Below are positions 6,005 through 14,086 of a stretch of DNA of 49,489 nucleotides, piece after piece. The position numbers and the translations under genes were made by a program. Each line of letters begins with the position of its first letter. Positions within the stretch are counted from its first letter, which is position 1. The notes under the pieces are model-generated. The model was not told where the DNA came from, made no database searches, and was given only the letters and a program-made list of their open reading frames with translations. The DNA is from Clostridia bacterium (GTDB lineage: Bacteria > Bacillota > Clostridia > Christensenellales > Aristaeellaceae): positions 1-49,489 of the forward strand of contig JAGBFR010000073.1 of the NCBI GenBank assembly GCA_017936375.1. Direction: 5' to 3'.

Positions 6005-8593
6005 ATGAGCATGAAGAAGCTGTTTGCCCTTCTGCTGGCGCTTTCGCTGCTGCTGTGCGGCGCGGCTGCAGCGGAGGAATCGTATTTTGACGTCCCGGAC
6101 ATGCTGCGCTATCAGGGCGGCATCGTTACGCGGGGCAGCCTGCGCAAGACGGCGGCGCTCTCCGGCGGGCAGCTGGATCTGGCCTATGCGATGACCAACG
6201 CGCCGTATGTCCGCCTCGGCGAGGAAACCGTCTGGGAGGTCGTCCTCTCCGGCGGCGAGGCGCCGTATACCTGCATGGCGCTGCTGGCCTATCAGGCGGA
6301 TCTGACGATGGATCAGTTCGCGGACCCGTGGAGCACGCAGGCGTATTTTGAGGTGACGAAGTCCCCGTTCGGCTACACCTTTGACAAGGCGGGCCGATAC
6401 TTCTGGGAGTTCCGCATCACCGACGCGGCGGGCCAGTACCTGACCTTCCAGACGCGCATCTTTGAGACCTACACCGAGGCGGACGAGACGGACAGTACGA
6501 CCTCCGCCGGCAAGGTGAACAGCGTCGTGTCTTCCCTCATCACGGCGGGGATGAGCGACTATCAGCGCGCGCGCGTTTTGCACGACTGGCTCATTCACAA
6601 TGCGAACTACGATTACACCTATTCCAATTATGACGCGGGCGGCGTGCTGCTGCGCGGCACGGGCGTGTGCGACAGCTATGCCCGCGCGTATCAGATGCTC
6701 CTCGCCGCCGCAGGCGTTGAGAGCATGATCGTCAGCGGCACGGCGGGCAGCAATGCCGATCTGGCGGACTGGGGCGCGCATGCGTGGAATCTCGTTAGGC
6801 TCGGCGGCAAGTGGTATCATGTCGACTGCACATGGGACGACCCGGGCGAGGGCGGCTACGAGCGGCACACATACTTCTGCCTGAGCGACGAGGCGATCGC
6901 CAAGGATCATAACTGGAACCGCAGCGGCGTCATCATCAGCGGCGACGGCATGTCCGTGCCGGAGGCGGAGGGCGGCGAGCTGGAGACCGGCGAGGAAACC
7001 GGCGATTACGACTTCACGTTCGCGACGACGGAGGAGTTTGCCGCCGGGTTTGACGCGCTGATCGCCGCGGGCGAATACCGCGAGCGCACCGTCGGTCTGT
7101 ATACCGGCAATGCCTCCGCGCAGAGCGTCTATGACGCGCTGTATGCGTGGATCGGCGAGCGTGGACGCGAGCTTGGTAATCAGGGGCTGCTCACCTCCTA
7201 CGGCGTGGGCTGCAAGGGCGATCTCTTCAGCGCGGTCATCACCTGGAAGGCGGCGGACGACTACGTCCGCATCGACGAAGAGGAGATCATCCTCTCCGAG
7301 GGCGGGGCGCAGACCGTCGTTCCGGCGGAGTATTATCCGGCGGCCAATGCCTTTACATGGACGAGCAGCGCGCCGAAGGTCGCGTCCGTCTCCGCCTCCT
7401 ATAACACGGAGGACGGCCTGACGGCAGTCGTCACCGCCCTTGCCGCCGGCACGGCGAAGATCACTGTCGCCTCCGAGGACGGGCTTTCCGACAGCTTTGA
7501 CGTCATCGTCCTGCCGGCGCATGCGCCGGACTTCGGCCTTGCTCTCAGCGAGGAGGACGGCGGCATCGCCCTGACGTGGAAGTATATCCCGGGCGTGACG
7601 GAATACCGCGTGATGCGCGTCTTTGAGGGCAAGGAAACCTGCCTCGCTGTCACGGGCAGCAATGCCGTGATCCTCTCCGCCGCGCAGCTGCCCTCCGATG
7701 TGGTGCAGGAGATCTATGTGCTCGGCCTGCGCGTCGTCGCCGGCAGCGAGGCGGCGCGATACGCGAGCGAGAGCGTGGAGTACGGCACGTATTACGATCC
7801 GGCGACCTGCACGCATGGGCAGGTGGACGCCATTCCGGGCTATGCGGCGACCTGCACGAAGCCGGGCCTGACGGAAGGCAGCCGCTGCGCGCTGTGCAAG
7901 AGCATGCTGACCGAGCAGACGGCGATCCCGGCGCTCGGCCATACTGAGGCGATTGACGCGGCTGTCGCCGCGACCTGCACGGCGACGGGCCTGACGGAGG
8001 GCAGGCATTGCTCCGTCTGCAAGGAGGTGCTGCTTGCGCAGGCCGTCGTCCCGATGATTGACCATACGGAGCAGGTCACGCCTGCGGTCCCGCCGACCTG
8101 CACGGAGCCGGGCCTGTCCGCCGGCGCTGTCTGCGGCGTCTGCGGCAAGGTGCTGCGCGAGCAGGAGGAGATTCCGGCGACGGGCCATACCGAGGTGATG
8201 GACCCCGAGGTCCCGGCGACGCACGTGACCCACGGCCTGAGCGAGGGCAGCCACTGCGGCGTCTGCGGCGTGGTGCTGACCGAGCAGGAGGAGACGCCGC
8301 TGGCCGTCGTCGAGGATGTGCTCACCCTGCCCGCGCTGCTCAAGAGCGTGGAGGAGGAGGCCTTCCTGCACGGCATGTTTGAGTGCGTGATCATCCCCGA
8401 AGGCTGCGAGTCCATCGGCGCGCGCGCCTTTGCGGCCAATGAGATGCTGCGCTTTGTGGAGATCCCGGCGTCTGTGACGCAGATCGATGCGACGGCCTTT
8501 GAGGGCAGCGCTGCGGCGATCCTCGTCGCCCCGGCGGGGAGCTATGCGGCGGTCTTTGCCGAGGCGAATGACATGCTCTGCATCCCCCGATAA
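6005..8593 (+). CDS. Secreted transglutaminase-like protein with Ig-like domain, four Cys-pair repeats and a leucine-rich repeat tail
   Basis: 862 residues; the ATG at 6005 is chosen because AAAGGAG (5990-5996) precedes it by 8 bases. A signal peptide covers residues 1 to about 23. The transglutaminase-like core (about 185-300) has the full Cys-His-Asp triad: C222 in GTGVCDSYARAYQ, H259 in WGAHAWNLV and D274 in WYHVDCTWDDP, with the D-rich calcium-like end typical of microbial cell-surface members; such enzymes cross-link or hydrolyse peptides. A BIG/Ig-like domain follows (about 420-500, with VTALAAGTAKITVASEDG). Four repeats of about 45 residues come next (about 605-765), each of form TCT-x2-GLTEG-x2-C-x2-C-x5-Q, and the fourth has lost the leading Cys. 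A BspA-type leucine-rich repeat (IPEGCESIGARAFAANEMLR) ends the protein. No wall anchor is seen. Confidence 0.8.
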   Translation: MSMKKLFALLLALSLLLCGAAAAEESYFDVPDMLRYQGGIVTRGSLRKTAALSGGQLDLAYAMTNAPYVRLGEETVWEVVLSGGEAPYTCMALLAYQADLTMDQFADPWSTQAYFEVTKSPFGYTFDKAGRYFWEFRITDAAGQYLTFQTRIFETYTEADETDSTTSAGKVNSVVSSLITAGMSDYQRARVLHDWLIHNANYDYTYSNYDAGGVLLRGTGVCDSYARAYQMLLAAAGVESMIVSGTAGSNADLADWGAHAWNLVRLGGKWYHVDCTWDDPGEGGYERHTYFCLSDEAIAKDHNWNRSGVIISGDGMSVPEAEGGELETGEETGDYDFTFATTEEFAAGFDALIAAGEYRERTVGLYTGNASAQSVYDALYAWIGERGRELGNQGLLTSYGVGCKGDLFSAVITWKAADDYVRIDEEEIILSEGGAQTVVPAEYYPAANAFTWTSSAPKVASVSASYNTEDGLTAVVTALAAGTAKITVASEDGLSDSFDVIVLPAHAPDFGLALSEEDGGIALTWKYIPGVTEYRVMRVFEGKETCLAVTGSNAVILSAAQLPSDVVQEIYVLGLRVVAGSEAARYASESVEYGTYYDPATCTHGQVDAIPGYAATCTKPGLTEGSRCALCKSMLTEQTAIPALGHTEAIDAAVAATCTATGLTEGRHCSVCKEVLLAQAVVPMIDHTEQVTPAVPPTCTEPGLSAGAVCGVCGKVLREQEEIPATGHTEVMDPEVPATHVTHGLSEGSHCGVCGVVLTEQEETPLAVVEDVLTLPALLKSVEEEAFLHGMFECVIIPEGCESIGARAFAANEMLRFVEIPASVTQIDATAFEGSAAAILVAPAGSYAAVFAEANDMLCIPR

Positions 8594-8614
8594 CGAAGAA
8601 AACAGAATATGAAG

Positions 8615-8645
8615 CCGGAGGCCTTCGGGTCTCCGGTTTTTGTTT
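8615..8645 (+). terminator. Intrinsic terminator with UUCG loop
   Basis: CCGGAGGCC (8615-8623), TTCG loop, GGTCTCCGG (8628-8636), then TTTTTGTTT. It closes the TIR operon. Confidence 0.85.
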
Positions 8646-8672
8646 GCCATCCCATACGCTTTGTGGTAAACT
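8644..8672 (+). promoter_or_regulatory. Promoter of the InlB-repeat secreted protein
   Basis: TTGCCA (8644-8649), 17-base spacer, TAAACT (8667-8672), starting directly on the T tract of the preceding terminator. Confidence 0.5.
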
Positions 8673-8721
8673 GTATTTGTATAAGTTTGCTTTTCCACTG
8701 AATGATGAACGGAGTGGTCAC

Positions 8722-10716
8722 ATGATGAAGAGGATCCTTGCGGCGCTTATGCTCCTTCTGCTCCTTTGCGCGCCCGCTGCGCTTGGCGAGGAGGCGAATT
8801 TCTATGTCGTCCATTACGATGCGAATGGAGTGGACGTCTCCGTCCCAGGTGATGTCGTGAAAAAGCCGGGCGAGGACGTCTGGATCGACTCGATCACCTT
8901 TGCTCCCTTTGGCAGGAACTGCCTCGGCTGGAGCACTGACCCGGATGCGTCGGAGCCGGAGTATGTCCGTGAGGACTACTACACGAAGGATGAGAATGTG
9001 ACGCTCTATGCCGTTTGGGCGGAGCCGTGGGATCTGGGCGAGATCGCTGATGGCAGGACGTGGTCCTATGAGAAGACCTATGAGTTCGGCGACATGTGGT
9101 TTACCTTTACCGTTCCGGAGGACGGCTGGTACTGCCTGGAGACGACTACGGACTTCAAGACGGTATCCTGGGGCAGCGGCGAGGGCATCTTCAGGAGCGA
9201 GTATCAGCAGATGGGCGGCGCGTATCATGCGGACGGGGATTTCTGGTTCTCCGCGGAGCTTGAGGCGGGCGTGACGTACTATCTGGGCATTGAGGCGAAC
9301 TACAACGACCTTGGCCTGATGGCGCATAAGGTTGAGAATCTTGTGACCTACAGCGCCAACGGTGAAGATGCCGAGGTTCCTGACACGATCGCGAAGCTGC
9401 CTGGGCAGACGGTTGAGATTGAGAAGCTGCCTGCGTTGAGCAATGTCTTCGGCAAAATCTGCCTCGGCTGGAGCACCGATCCTGACGCCGTCACCGCGCA
9501 GTACACCGGAGGAGAGACCTACACGGAGGACGCGCCGCTGACGCTTTATGCCGTCTGGGCAGATGCTTATGACATGGGCGAGCTTGACGACGGGAAGACC
9601 TGGGAATTCGAGAATCCCTATCGTTACTGCTATCTGTATATGACCTTTACCGTCCCGGAGGACGGCTGGTACTTCCTGGAATCGACCAACGAATTTAAGG
9701 GAAGCTCATGGAACAGCGGAGAGGGTGTCTACAAGAGCCGCTATAATCAGATTGGCAGCTCGGAACTTAGGGGTAGGGATATTGCAATCACCGCCGAGCT
9801 GGAAGCGGGCGTGACGTATTATCTCTATCTGCGCACGAATGAAAACGACCTGACCCTGCGCGCGCGGGAGATTGAGGCGATCGTCTCCTATGATATGAAC
9901 GGCAAGAAAATCAGCGCGCCCAAGCCGCAGGCCAAGCTGGCGGGCGAGCCGCTTGAGATTGCCGGCGATACGCCAAGTCTGTTCCCCTATACCCATCTGG
10001 GCTGGAGCACGGACCCGGCGGCGACGGAGGCAGAGTATGTCCGCGGCGATACCTACACCGGCAGCGAGGATATCACGCTCTATGCCGTCTGGGAGAATGT
10101 CCGTGATCTGGGTGAGATCACCGGCAGGGAGACATGGACGCGGGATCATATCTACGACTACTGCACAATGTATATGACCTTCACCGTCTCGGAGAGCGGC
10201 ACATACCTCTTTGAGACGGAGGGGGATTTCAATACCCATACGAGCGGCAGCAGCAACTGCATCTCCACCAATGAATATAACAGCATCAGCAGCTATGACT
10301 GGGTGGATCATGATGTGCGGATTGTCGCCGATCTGGAGGCGGGGGTGACGTATTATCTGAGCCTGCGCGCCAATTACAACGATCTCATCCTCCATTGCAT
10401 TCCGCAGTATGAGGACAAGCCTTTTGAGGCGGATGTGATTCTGCCGCGCAGCCTGAGCGCCGTGCCGGAGGAGGCCTTCGCCGGCAGTTCGGTGGAGAGC
10501 GTCATGCTCGGCGAGGGTACGCTGACGGTCGCCTCCCGCGCGTTTGCGGACTGCGCGGAGCTGACCAAAATCATCGTTCCCTCGGCGGAGACGATCCTTG
10601 CAGAGGACTGCCTCGACGGCGTGACGCAGGAAGTTGTCATCGTCGCCCCGGAGGACAGCGCGGCCTATGACTTTGCCAAGGCGCAGGGGCTTGATTTCCG
10701 CAGACTGGATCCGTAA
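8722..10716 (+). CDS. Secreted protein with three InlB B-repeat/novel-domain modules and leucine-rich repeat end
   Basis: 664 residues from the ATG at 8722 (GGAG at 8711-8714; a second ATG follows at 8725). Signal peptide to about residue 22 (LLLLLCAPAALG). The mature part is built of three tandem modules of about 180 residues. Each begins with a Listeria-Bacteroides (InlB B, Flg_new) repeat, recognisable by YDANG or similar, a central LGWSTDP, and a final LYAVW. Each then has a domain of about 100 residues starting D-L/M-G-E-x5-TW and containing YMTFTVPEDGWYFLE and LEAGVTYYL-x4-NxNDL. A BspA-like segment (VPEEAFAGSSVESVMLGEGT) ends it. These repeats are known from adhesins and surface proteins. 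It has its own promoter and terminator. No sortase motif is visible. Confidence 0.78.
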   Translation: MMKRILAALMLLLLLCAPAALGEEANFYVVHYDANGVDVSVPGDVVKKPGEDVWIDSITFAPFGRNCLGWSTDPDASEPEYVREDYYTKDENVTLYAVWAEPWDLGEIADGRTWSYEKTYEFGDMWFTFTVPEDGWYCLETTTDFKTVSWGSGEGIFRSEYQQMGGAYHADGDFWFSAELEAGVTYYLGIEANYNDLGLMAHKVENLVTYSANGEDAEVPDTIAKLPGQTVEIEKLPALSNVFGKICLGWSTDPDAVTAQYTGGETYTEDAPLTLYAVWADAYDMGELDDGKTWEFENPYRYCYLYMTFTVPEDGWYFLESTNEFKGSSWNSGEGVYKSRYNQIGSSELRGRDIAITAELEAGVTYYLYLRTNENDLTLRAREIEAIVSYDMNGKKISAPKPQAKLAGEPLEIAGDTPSLFPYTHLGWSTDPAATEAEYVRGDTYTGSEDITLYAVWENVRDLGEITGRETWTRDHIYDYCTMYMTFTVSESGTYLFETEGDFNTHTSGSSNCISTNEYNSISSYDWVDHDVRIVADLEAGVTYYLSLRANYNDLILHCIPQYEDKPFEADVILPRSLSAVPEEAFAGSSVESVMLGEGTLTVASRAFADCAELTKIIVPSAETILAEDCLDGVTQEVVIVAPEDSAAYDFAKAQGLDFRRLDP

Positions 10717-10734
10717 TGGGAAATGACCGTTAAG

Positions 10735-10764
10735 GGCTGCCGGCTCGTTTCGGCAGCCTGTTTT
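10735..10764 (+). terminator. Intrinsic terminator
   Basis: GGCTGCCG (10735-10742) and CGGCAGCC (10751-10758), then TGTTTT. Confidence 0.8.
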
Positions 10765-10796
10765 GCATCTCTGTGGCAGGATGAGCAAAATAGGAT

Positions 10797-10825
10797 TTGA
10801 CGCGGGGCGGTATGTGGGATACAAT
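10797..10825 (+). promoter_or_regulatory. Promoter of the HAD phosphatase operon
   Basis: TTGACG (10797-10802), 17-base spacer, TACAAT (10820-10825), 47 bases before the start codon. Confidence 0.65.
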
Positions 10826-10872
10826 AAACAGATAGGACTGACCGCTGCGGCGGAGAGAGAGGGGGAAGCGCC

Positions 10873-11523
10873 ATGCGCATCCGGGCTGTGCTCTGGGATC
10901 TTGACGGGACGCTGCTTGATACGCTCGACGATCTGGCGGCGAGCACGAATGCGGCGCTTGCCGCCTGCGGCCTGCCGCCGCGCACGCGCGAGGAGGTCCG
11001 CGCCTTTGTGGGCAACGGCGTGAGGAAGCTCATCGAGCGCGCCGTGGGCGATGCGCAGCACCCGCAGGTGCAGCAGGCGTACGACGCGTTCGTCGCGCAT
11101 TATGCCGCGCACAGCCGTGACGCGACGCGTCCCTATGACGGCATCCCGCAGCTGCTCGCCGCGCTGAAAGAGCGGGGCGTTTTGCAGGGCGTCGTCTCCA
11201 ATAAGATTGATTTTGCCGTGCGCGAGTTGTGCGGCGTGTATTTCCCCGGGATGATGGAGGTCGCCGTGGGCGACGATCCCTCCCGCAGGAGAAAGCCTGC
11301 GCCGGATTCCGTCCTCGAGGCGATGCGCCGGCTGGGCGTTACGCCGGAGGAGACGGTCTATGTCGGCGATTCCGATGTGGATGTGATCACGGCGGCGAAT
11401 GCGGGCGTCTGCTGCGTCGCGGCGGCGTGGGGATTCCGGGATGAAGAATGCCTTACTGCGGCGGGCGCGGCGCATATCGCCCATACCCCGCAGGAGCTTG
11501 ACGACATACTGACTGCGCTGTGA
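10873..11523 (+). CDS. gph: HAD family hydrolase, phosphoglycolate phosphatase type
   Basis: A 216-residue cytoplasmic HAD phosphatase. Motif I is WDLDGTLLDT with nucleophile D9 and acid D11, the helical C1 cap follows, motif II is GVVSNK, motif III is RRKPAPD, and motif IV is VGDSDVDVITAANAG. The order, cap type and length match Gph/PpaX enzymes, which dephosphorylate 2-phosphoglycolate or pyrophosphate-like substrates; the substrate is not decided by sequence. ATG at 10873 follows GAGGGGG. Its stop TGA (11521-11523) overlaps the GTG at 11520 in the next gene, indicating coupling. Confidence 0.8.
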   Translation: MRIRAVLWDLDGTLLDTLDDLAASTNAALAACGLPPRTREEVRAFVGNGVRKLIERAVGDAQHPQVQQAYDAFVAHYAAHSRDATRPYDGIPQLLAALKERGVLQGVVSNKIDFAVRELCGVYFPGMMEVAVGDDPSRRRKPAPDSVLEAMRRLGVTPEETVYVGDSDVDVITAANAGVCCVAAAWGFRDEECLTAAGAAHIAHTPQELDDILTAL

Positions 11524-11534
11524 GGACGGAGAAG

Positions 11535-12086
11535 ATGGCAAAGGCTTTTGACTGGAAGTTCGACGCGATCCTGCTGCTCGGCCTCGAGCTGGATGAAAAC
11601 GACTGCCCCACGCCGGAACTGGGCGCGCGCATGTATCACGCCGTGGAGGCGTGGTGCCGCTACGGCGGGCCGACGCTGGTCGCCTGCGGCGGCAGGCTGC
11701 CGGGGCATAAGGCCTCCGAGGCGCAGGTCATGGAGGCGCTGCTCGTGCGCGCGGGCGTGTCGCCCGCGTGCATCATCCGCGAGGATCAATCGCAGGATAC
11801 GATGGAGAATATCCGCAACGCAGCCAGGCTCCTCGGCGGGGCGAAGGGCAAGCGCGTGCTCGTGGTGACGAGCGATTACCACATCCGCCGCGCGATGCTC
11901 ACGGCGAGGCGCGTGGGCTTCAAGGCGTCCGGCCTCGGCGTGCCGCTGGAGCATGACGACACATGGAAGCTTGCCGCGCGCAAGGAGCTGGCCTATACGG
12001 TCGATCTGCTCATGGGCTGGCAGGACGAGGGGCGCAGCCGCCCCGCATGGACGAGGGCGCTCTTTGACCGCGTCTTCGGCGGATGA
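11535..12086 (+). CDS. YdcF/SanA/ElyC-family (DUF218) protein
   Basis: 183 residues from the ATG at 11535, which has a GGACGGAG site just upstream; a GTG at 11520 that overlaps the preceding stop is an alternative. The DUF218 fold is recognisable from ILLLGLELDENDC, LVACGGRLPGHKASEAQVM, IIREDQSQDTMENIRNA and VLVVTSDYHIRRAMLTARR. In SanA/ElyC these motifs (the E-x-S-x-T-x-E-N region and the S-D-x-H-x-x-R stretch) line the active-site cleft of proteins tied to envelope or peptidoglycan precursor metabolism. There is no N-terminal membrane helix here, so it is a soluble YdcF-like form. Substrate unknown. Confidence 0.75.
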   Translation: MAKAFDWKFDAILLLGLELDENDCPTPELGARMYHAVEAWCRYGGPTLVACGGRLPGHKASEAQVMEALLVRAGVSPACIIREDQSQDTMENIRNAARLLGGAKGKRVLVVTSDYHIRRAMLTARRVGFKASGLGVPLEHDDTWKLAARKELAYTVDLLMGWQDEGRSRPAWTRALFDRVFGG

Positions 12087-12152
12087 CGGGCTGCCTGCTG
12101 AAAGAAGAAAAGAATCCGGCCTCAGGGCCGTGCATACAGGAGAAATGGACAA

Positions 12153-12659
12153 TTGCTGAATTTGCTTTGTGAGCGCGAGGCGCAGACGAGGCGGCTGGGC
12201 CGCGCGATCGGGATGTGCCTTCGCGAGGGCGACGTGGTGCTGCTGGAGGGCGAGATGGGCGCGGGCAAGAGCGTCCTCACCCGCGCGGCGGCGCGCGGCA
12301 TGGGCATAGACGGCCCCGTGCCCAGCCCGACCTTTACCATCCTCAACATCCATGAGGGCGAGAGGATGAAGCTGTACCACTTTGACCTCTACCGCCTCGA
12401 GGGCGCGGATGCGCTCTACGAGATGGGGCTTGAGGAGTATATCCCCGCGCGGGACGGCGCGTCGCTGATCGAATGGCCGCAGATGGCCGAGGAAGCGATG
12501 CCGCAGGATGCGCTGCATATCACCATGCGCTATGCGCAGGACGGGCTTGCGCGCGAGGCGGAGCTCATGCCGATGGGCGCGTTTGACGCGGCGCGCGTCG
12601 ATGAGATCGTCGCCGTGATGAACAATCTGCCGATGGATACCGAGGAGGAGACGCTGTGA
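12153..12659 (+). CDS. tsaE: tRNA t6A biosynthesis ATPase TsaE
   Basis: 168 residues. TsaE is the P-loop ATPase that works with TsaB and TsaD to place threonylcarbamoyl on A37 of ANN-decoding tRNAs. Walker A is GEMGAGKSVLTRA; PSPTFTILNIHEG and LYHFDLYRLEG are the diagnostic TsaE segments, followed by LIEWPQMAEEAMP. The start must be TTG at 12153: no in-frame ATG lies before Walker A, and AGGAG (12138-12142) is 10 bases away. An ATG at 12145 opens only a four-codon ORF in another frame that overlaps this start. The end overlaps tsaB by 4 bases (GTGA). Confidence 0.88.
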   Translation: MLNLLCEREAQTRRLGRAIGMCLREGDVVLLEGEMGAGKSVLTRAAARGMGIDGPVPSPTFTILNIHEGERMKLYHFDLYRLEGADALYEMGLEEYIPARDGASLIEWPQMAEEAMPQDALHITMRYAQDGLAREAELMPMGAFDAARVDEIVAVMNNLPMDTEEETL

Positions 12660-13402
12660 ATATCCTGATGATCGATACGTCCGGGCCGGCCTGCGGCGCG
12701 GCACTGATGAAGGACGGCCGCATTGTCGGCGATCTGCAGCTCAACTGCGGGATGACGCACAGCCAGCGCGTGATGCCGCTGGTGGATGCGCTGCTCTCCA
12801 TGAGCGGCACGGCGATGGAGGAGATCGACGTCTTCGGCGCGGTCGTTGGCCCCGGCTCGTTCACCGGCGTGCGCATTGGCGTATCGACGGCCAAGGCGCT
12901 GGCGCATGCGGCGGGCAAGCCCTGCATCGGCGTGGACGCACTGGAGGCGCTGGCAGCGAACATCGAGGCGTTTGACGGCGTGATCTGCCCGATTCTCGAC
13001 GCGCGCGCGATGCAGGTCTACGGCGCGATGTTTGAAGCGGGGAATCCGCCCGTGCGCCTGATGGAGGACGAGCCGATGAAGCTGGCCGATTTCCTTGATG
13101 ATGTTGAAAAGACGGGCAGGCGTGCGCTCTTCCTCGGCGACGGCGCGCCGGTCTTTGAGCAGGCGATCCGCGCAAGGCTGGGGGAGAAGGCGGCCTTTGC
13201 CGCCCCGCAGAATCATTTCGTGCGCGCGGGCAGCGCCTGCGCCGCAGCGGCTGCGCGCATCGCGCAGCAGGGCGAGGATGCGCTGTGCGATTATGTAAAT
13301 CTGCTGCCGCTGTACCTGCGCGCCCCGCAGGCGGAGCGCGAGCGCGCGGCGAAAGAAGCTGCAAAGGCCGCGCAGGAGCAGAAGGAGGCGCAGCATGGCT
13401 GA
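12656..13402 (+). CDS. tsaB: tRNA t6A biosynthesis protein TsaB
   Basis: 248 residues. An ASKHA-fold partner of TsaD and TsaE in t6A37 synthesis. MNILMIDTSGPACGAALM is the standard N-terminus, and VVGPGSFTGVRIGVSTAKAL is the diagnostic glycine-rich segment; the C-terminal half is shorter and variable as usual, ending in an Ala/Glu/Lys-rich helix. GTG start at 12656 inside the tsaE stop, and 8-base overlap with rimI downstream: tsaE-tsaB-rimI is the standard Firmicutes cluster. tsaD is not in the window. Confidence 0.9.
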   Translation: MNILMIDTSGPACGAALMKDGRIVGDLQLNCGMTHSQRVMPLVDALLSMSGTAMEEIDVFGAVVGPGSFTGVRIGVSTAKALAHAAGKPCIGVDALEALAANIEAFDGVICPILDARAMQVYGAMFEAGNPPVRLMEDEPMKLADFLDDVEKTGRRALFLGDGAPVFEQAIRARLGEKAAFAAPQNHFVRAGSACAAAAARIAQQGEDALCDYVNLLPLYLRAPQAERERAAKEAAKAAQEQKEAQHG

Positions 13403-13868
13403 GCCGTTCATCCGGGCGATCCGCGAGGAGGACGTCCCGCAGATTCATGAGATCGAGACGCTGTGCTTCGCCATGCCGTGGAGCGAGGAGTCGATCCTCC
13501 ACGACGTGAAGGAGAACGTCGTCGCCCGCTGGCTGGTGCTAGACGACGGCGCGGGCCGCGTGCTGGCGTATGCGGGCATGTGGTTTGTGCTCGATGAGGC
13601 GCATATCTGCAATGTCGCCGTGCATCCGGACGCCCGGCGCATGGGCTACGGCAGGCGGATCCTCGAGGCGCTCATCGCGCTGGCGAAGGAGAATTCCATG
13701 TCGATGATGACGCTGGAGGTGCGCAGGAGCAATACCCCCGCGCAGAATCTCTACCACGCCTGCGGCTTCCTCGATGTGGGCTACCGCAAGCGCTACTATG
13801 AGGACAATAAAGAGGATGCGCTGATCATGTTCCTCGAGTTTTCCTACGACGAAGAGGGCGCGGAGTGA
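13395..13868 (+). CDS. rimI: Ribosomal protein S18 alanine N-acetyltransferase RimI
   Basis: 157-residue GNAT enzyme that acetylates the N-terminal alanine of ribosomal protein S18. IREEDVPQIHEIETLCFAMPW is the RimI opening, AHICNVAVHPDARRMGYGRRI holds the acetyl-CoA loop (R-x-x-G-Y-G), and TLEVRRSNTPAQNLYHACGF is the conserved C-terminal motif, including the Asn and Tyr used in catalysis. Last gene of the tsaE-tsaB-rimI operon; a terminator lies 60 bases downstream. Confidence 0.9.
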   Translation: MAEPFIRAIREEDVPQIHEIETLCFAMPWSEESILHDVKENVVARWLVLDDGAGRVLAYAGMWFVLDEAHICNVAVHPDARRMGYGRRILEALIALAKENSMSMMTLEVRRSNTPAQNLYHACGFLDVGYRKRYYEDNKEDALIMFLEFSYDEEGAE

Positions 13869-13928
13869 CGAACGCGGCGCGTATGAGCCGGAGAAGGCTG
13901 TGTTTCTTCGCTCAAAGCTGCATAGAAT

Positions 13929-13972
13929 AAGGGGACAAACGGCCACAATCGCCGTTGCCCCCTTTTCTTTTT
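13929..13972 (+). terminator. Intrinsic terminator of tsaE-tsaB-rimI
   Basis: AAGGGG-A-CAAACGGC (13929 onward) pairs with GCCGTTG-CCCCCTT (13951 onward) with small bulges, followed by TTTTCTTTTT. Confidence 0.75.
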
Positions 13973-14086
13973 GGCAGAAATGGAGTACAATAGTAAAATC
14001 GAAACTTGGGTCTTTCTGCTCTTGAGGCGGTGTGTTGCGCCGGAGCATGAGCAATTGGGCACGGGATCCCGGATAGGAGCGAAGTC

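Noticed and set aside
5939-8698. Minus-strand frame of 919 codons opposite the transglutaminase gene
   Set aside because: Same kind of GC-driven shadow; the plus strand has a signal peptide, catalytic triad and repeats.
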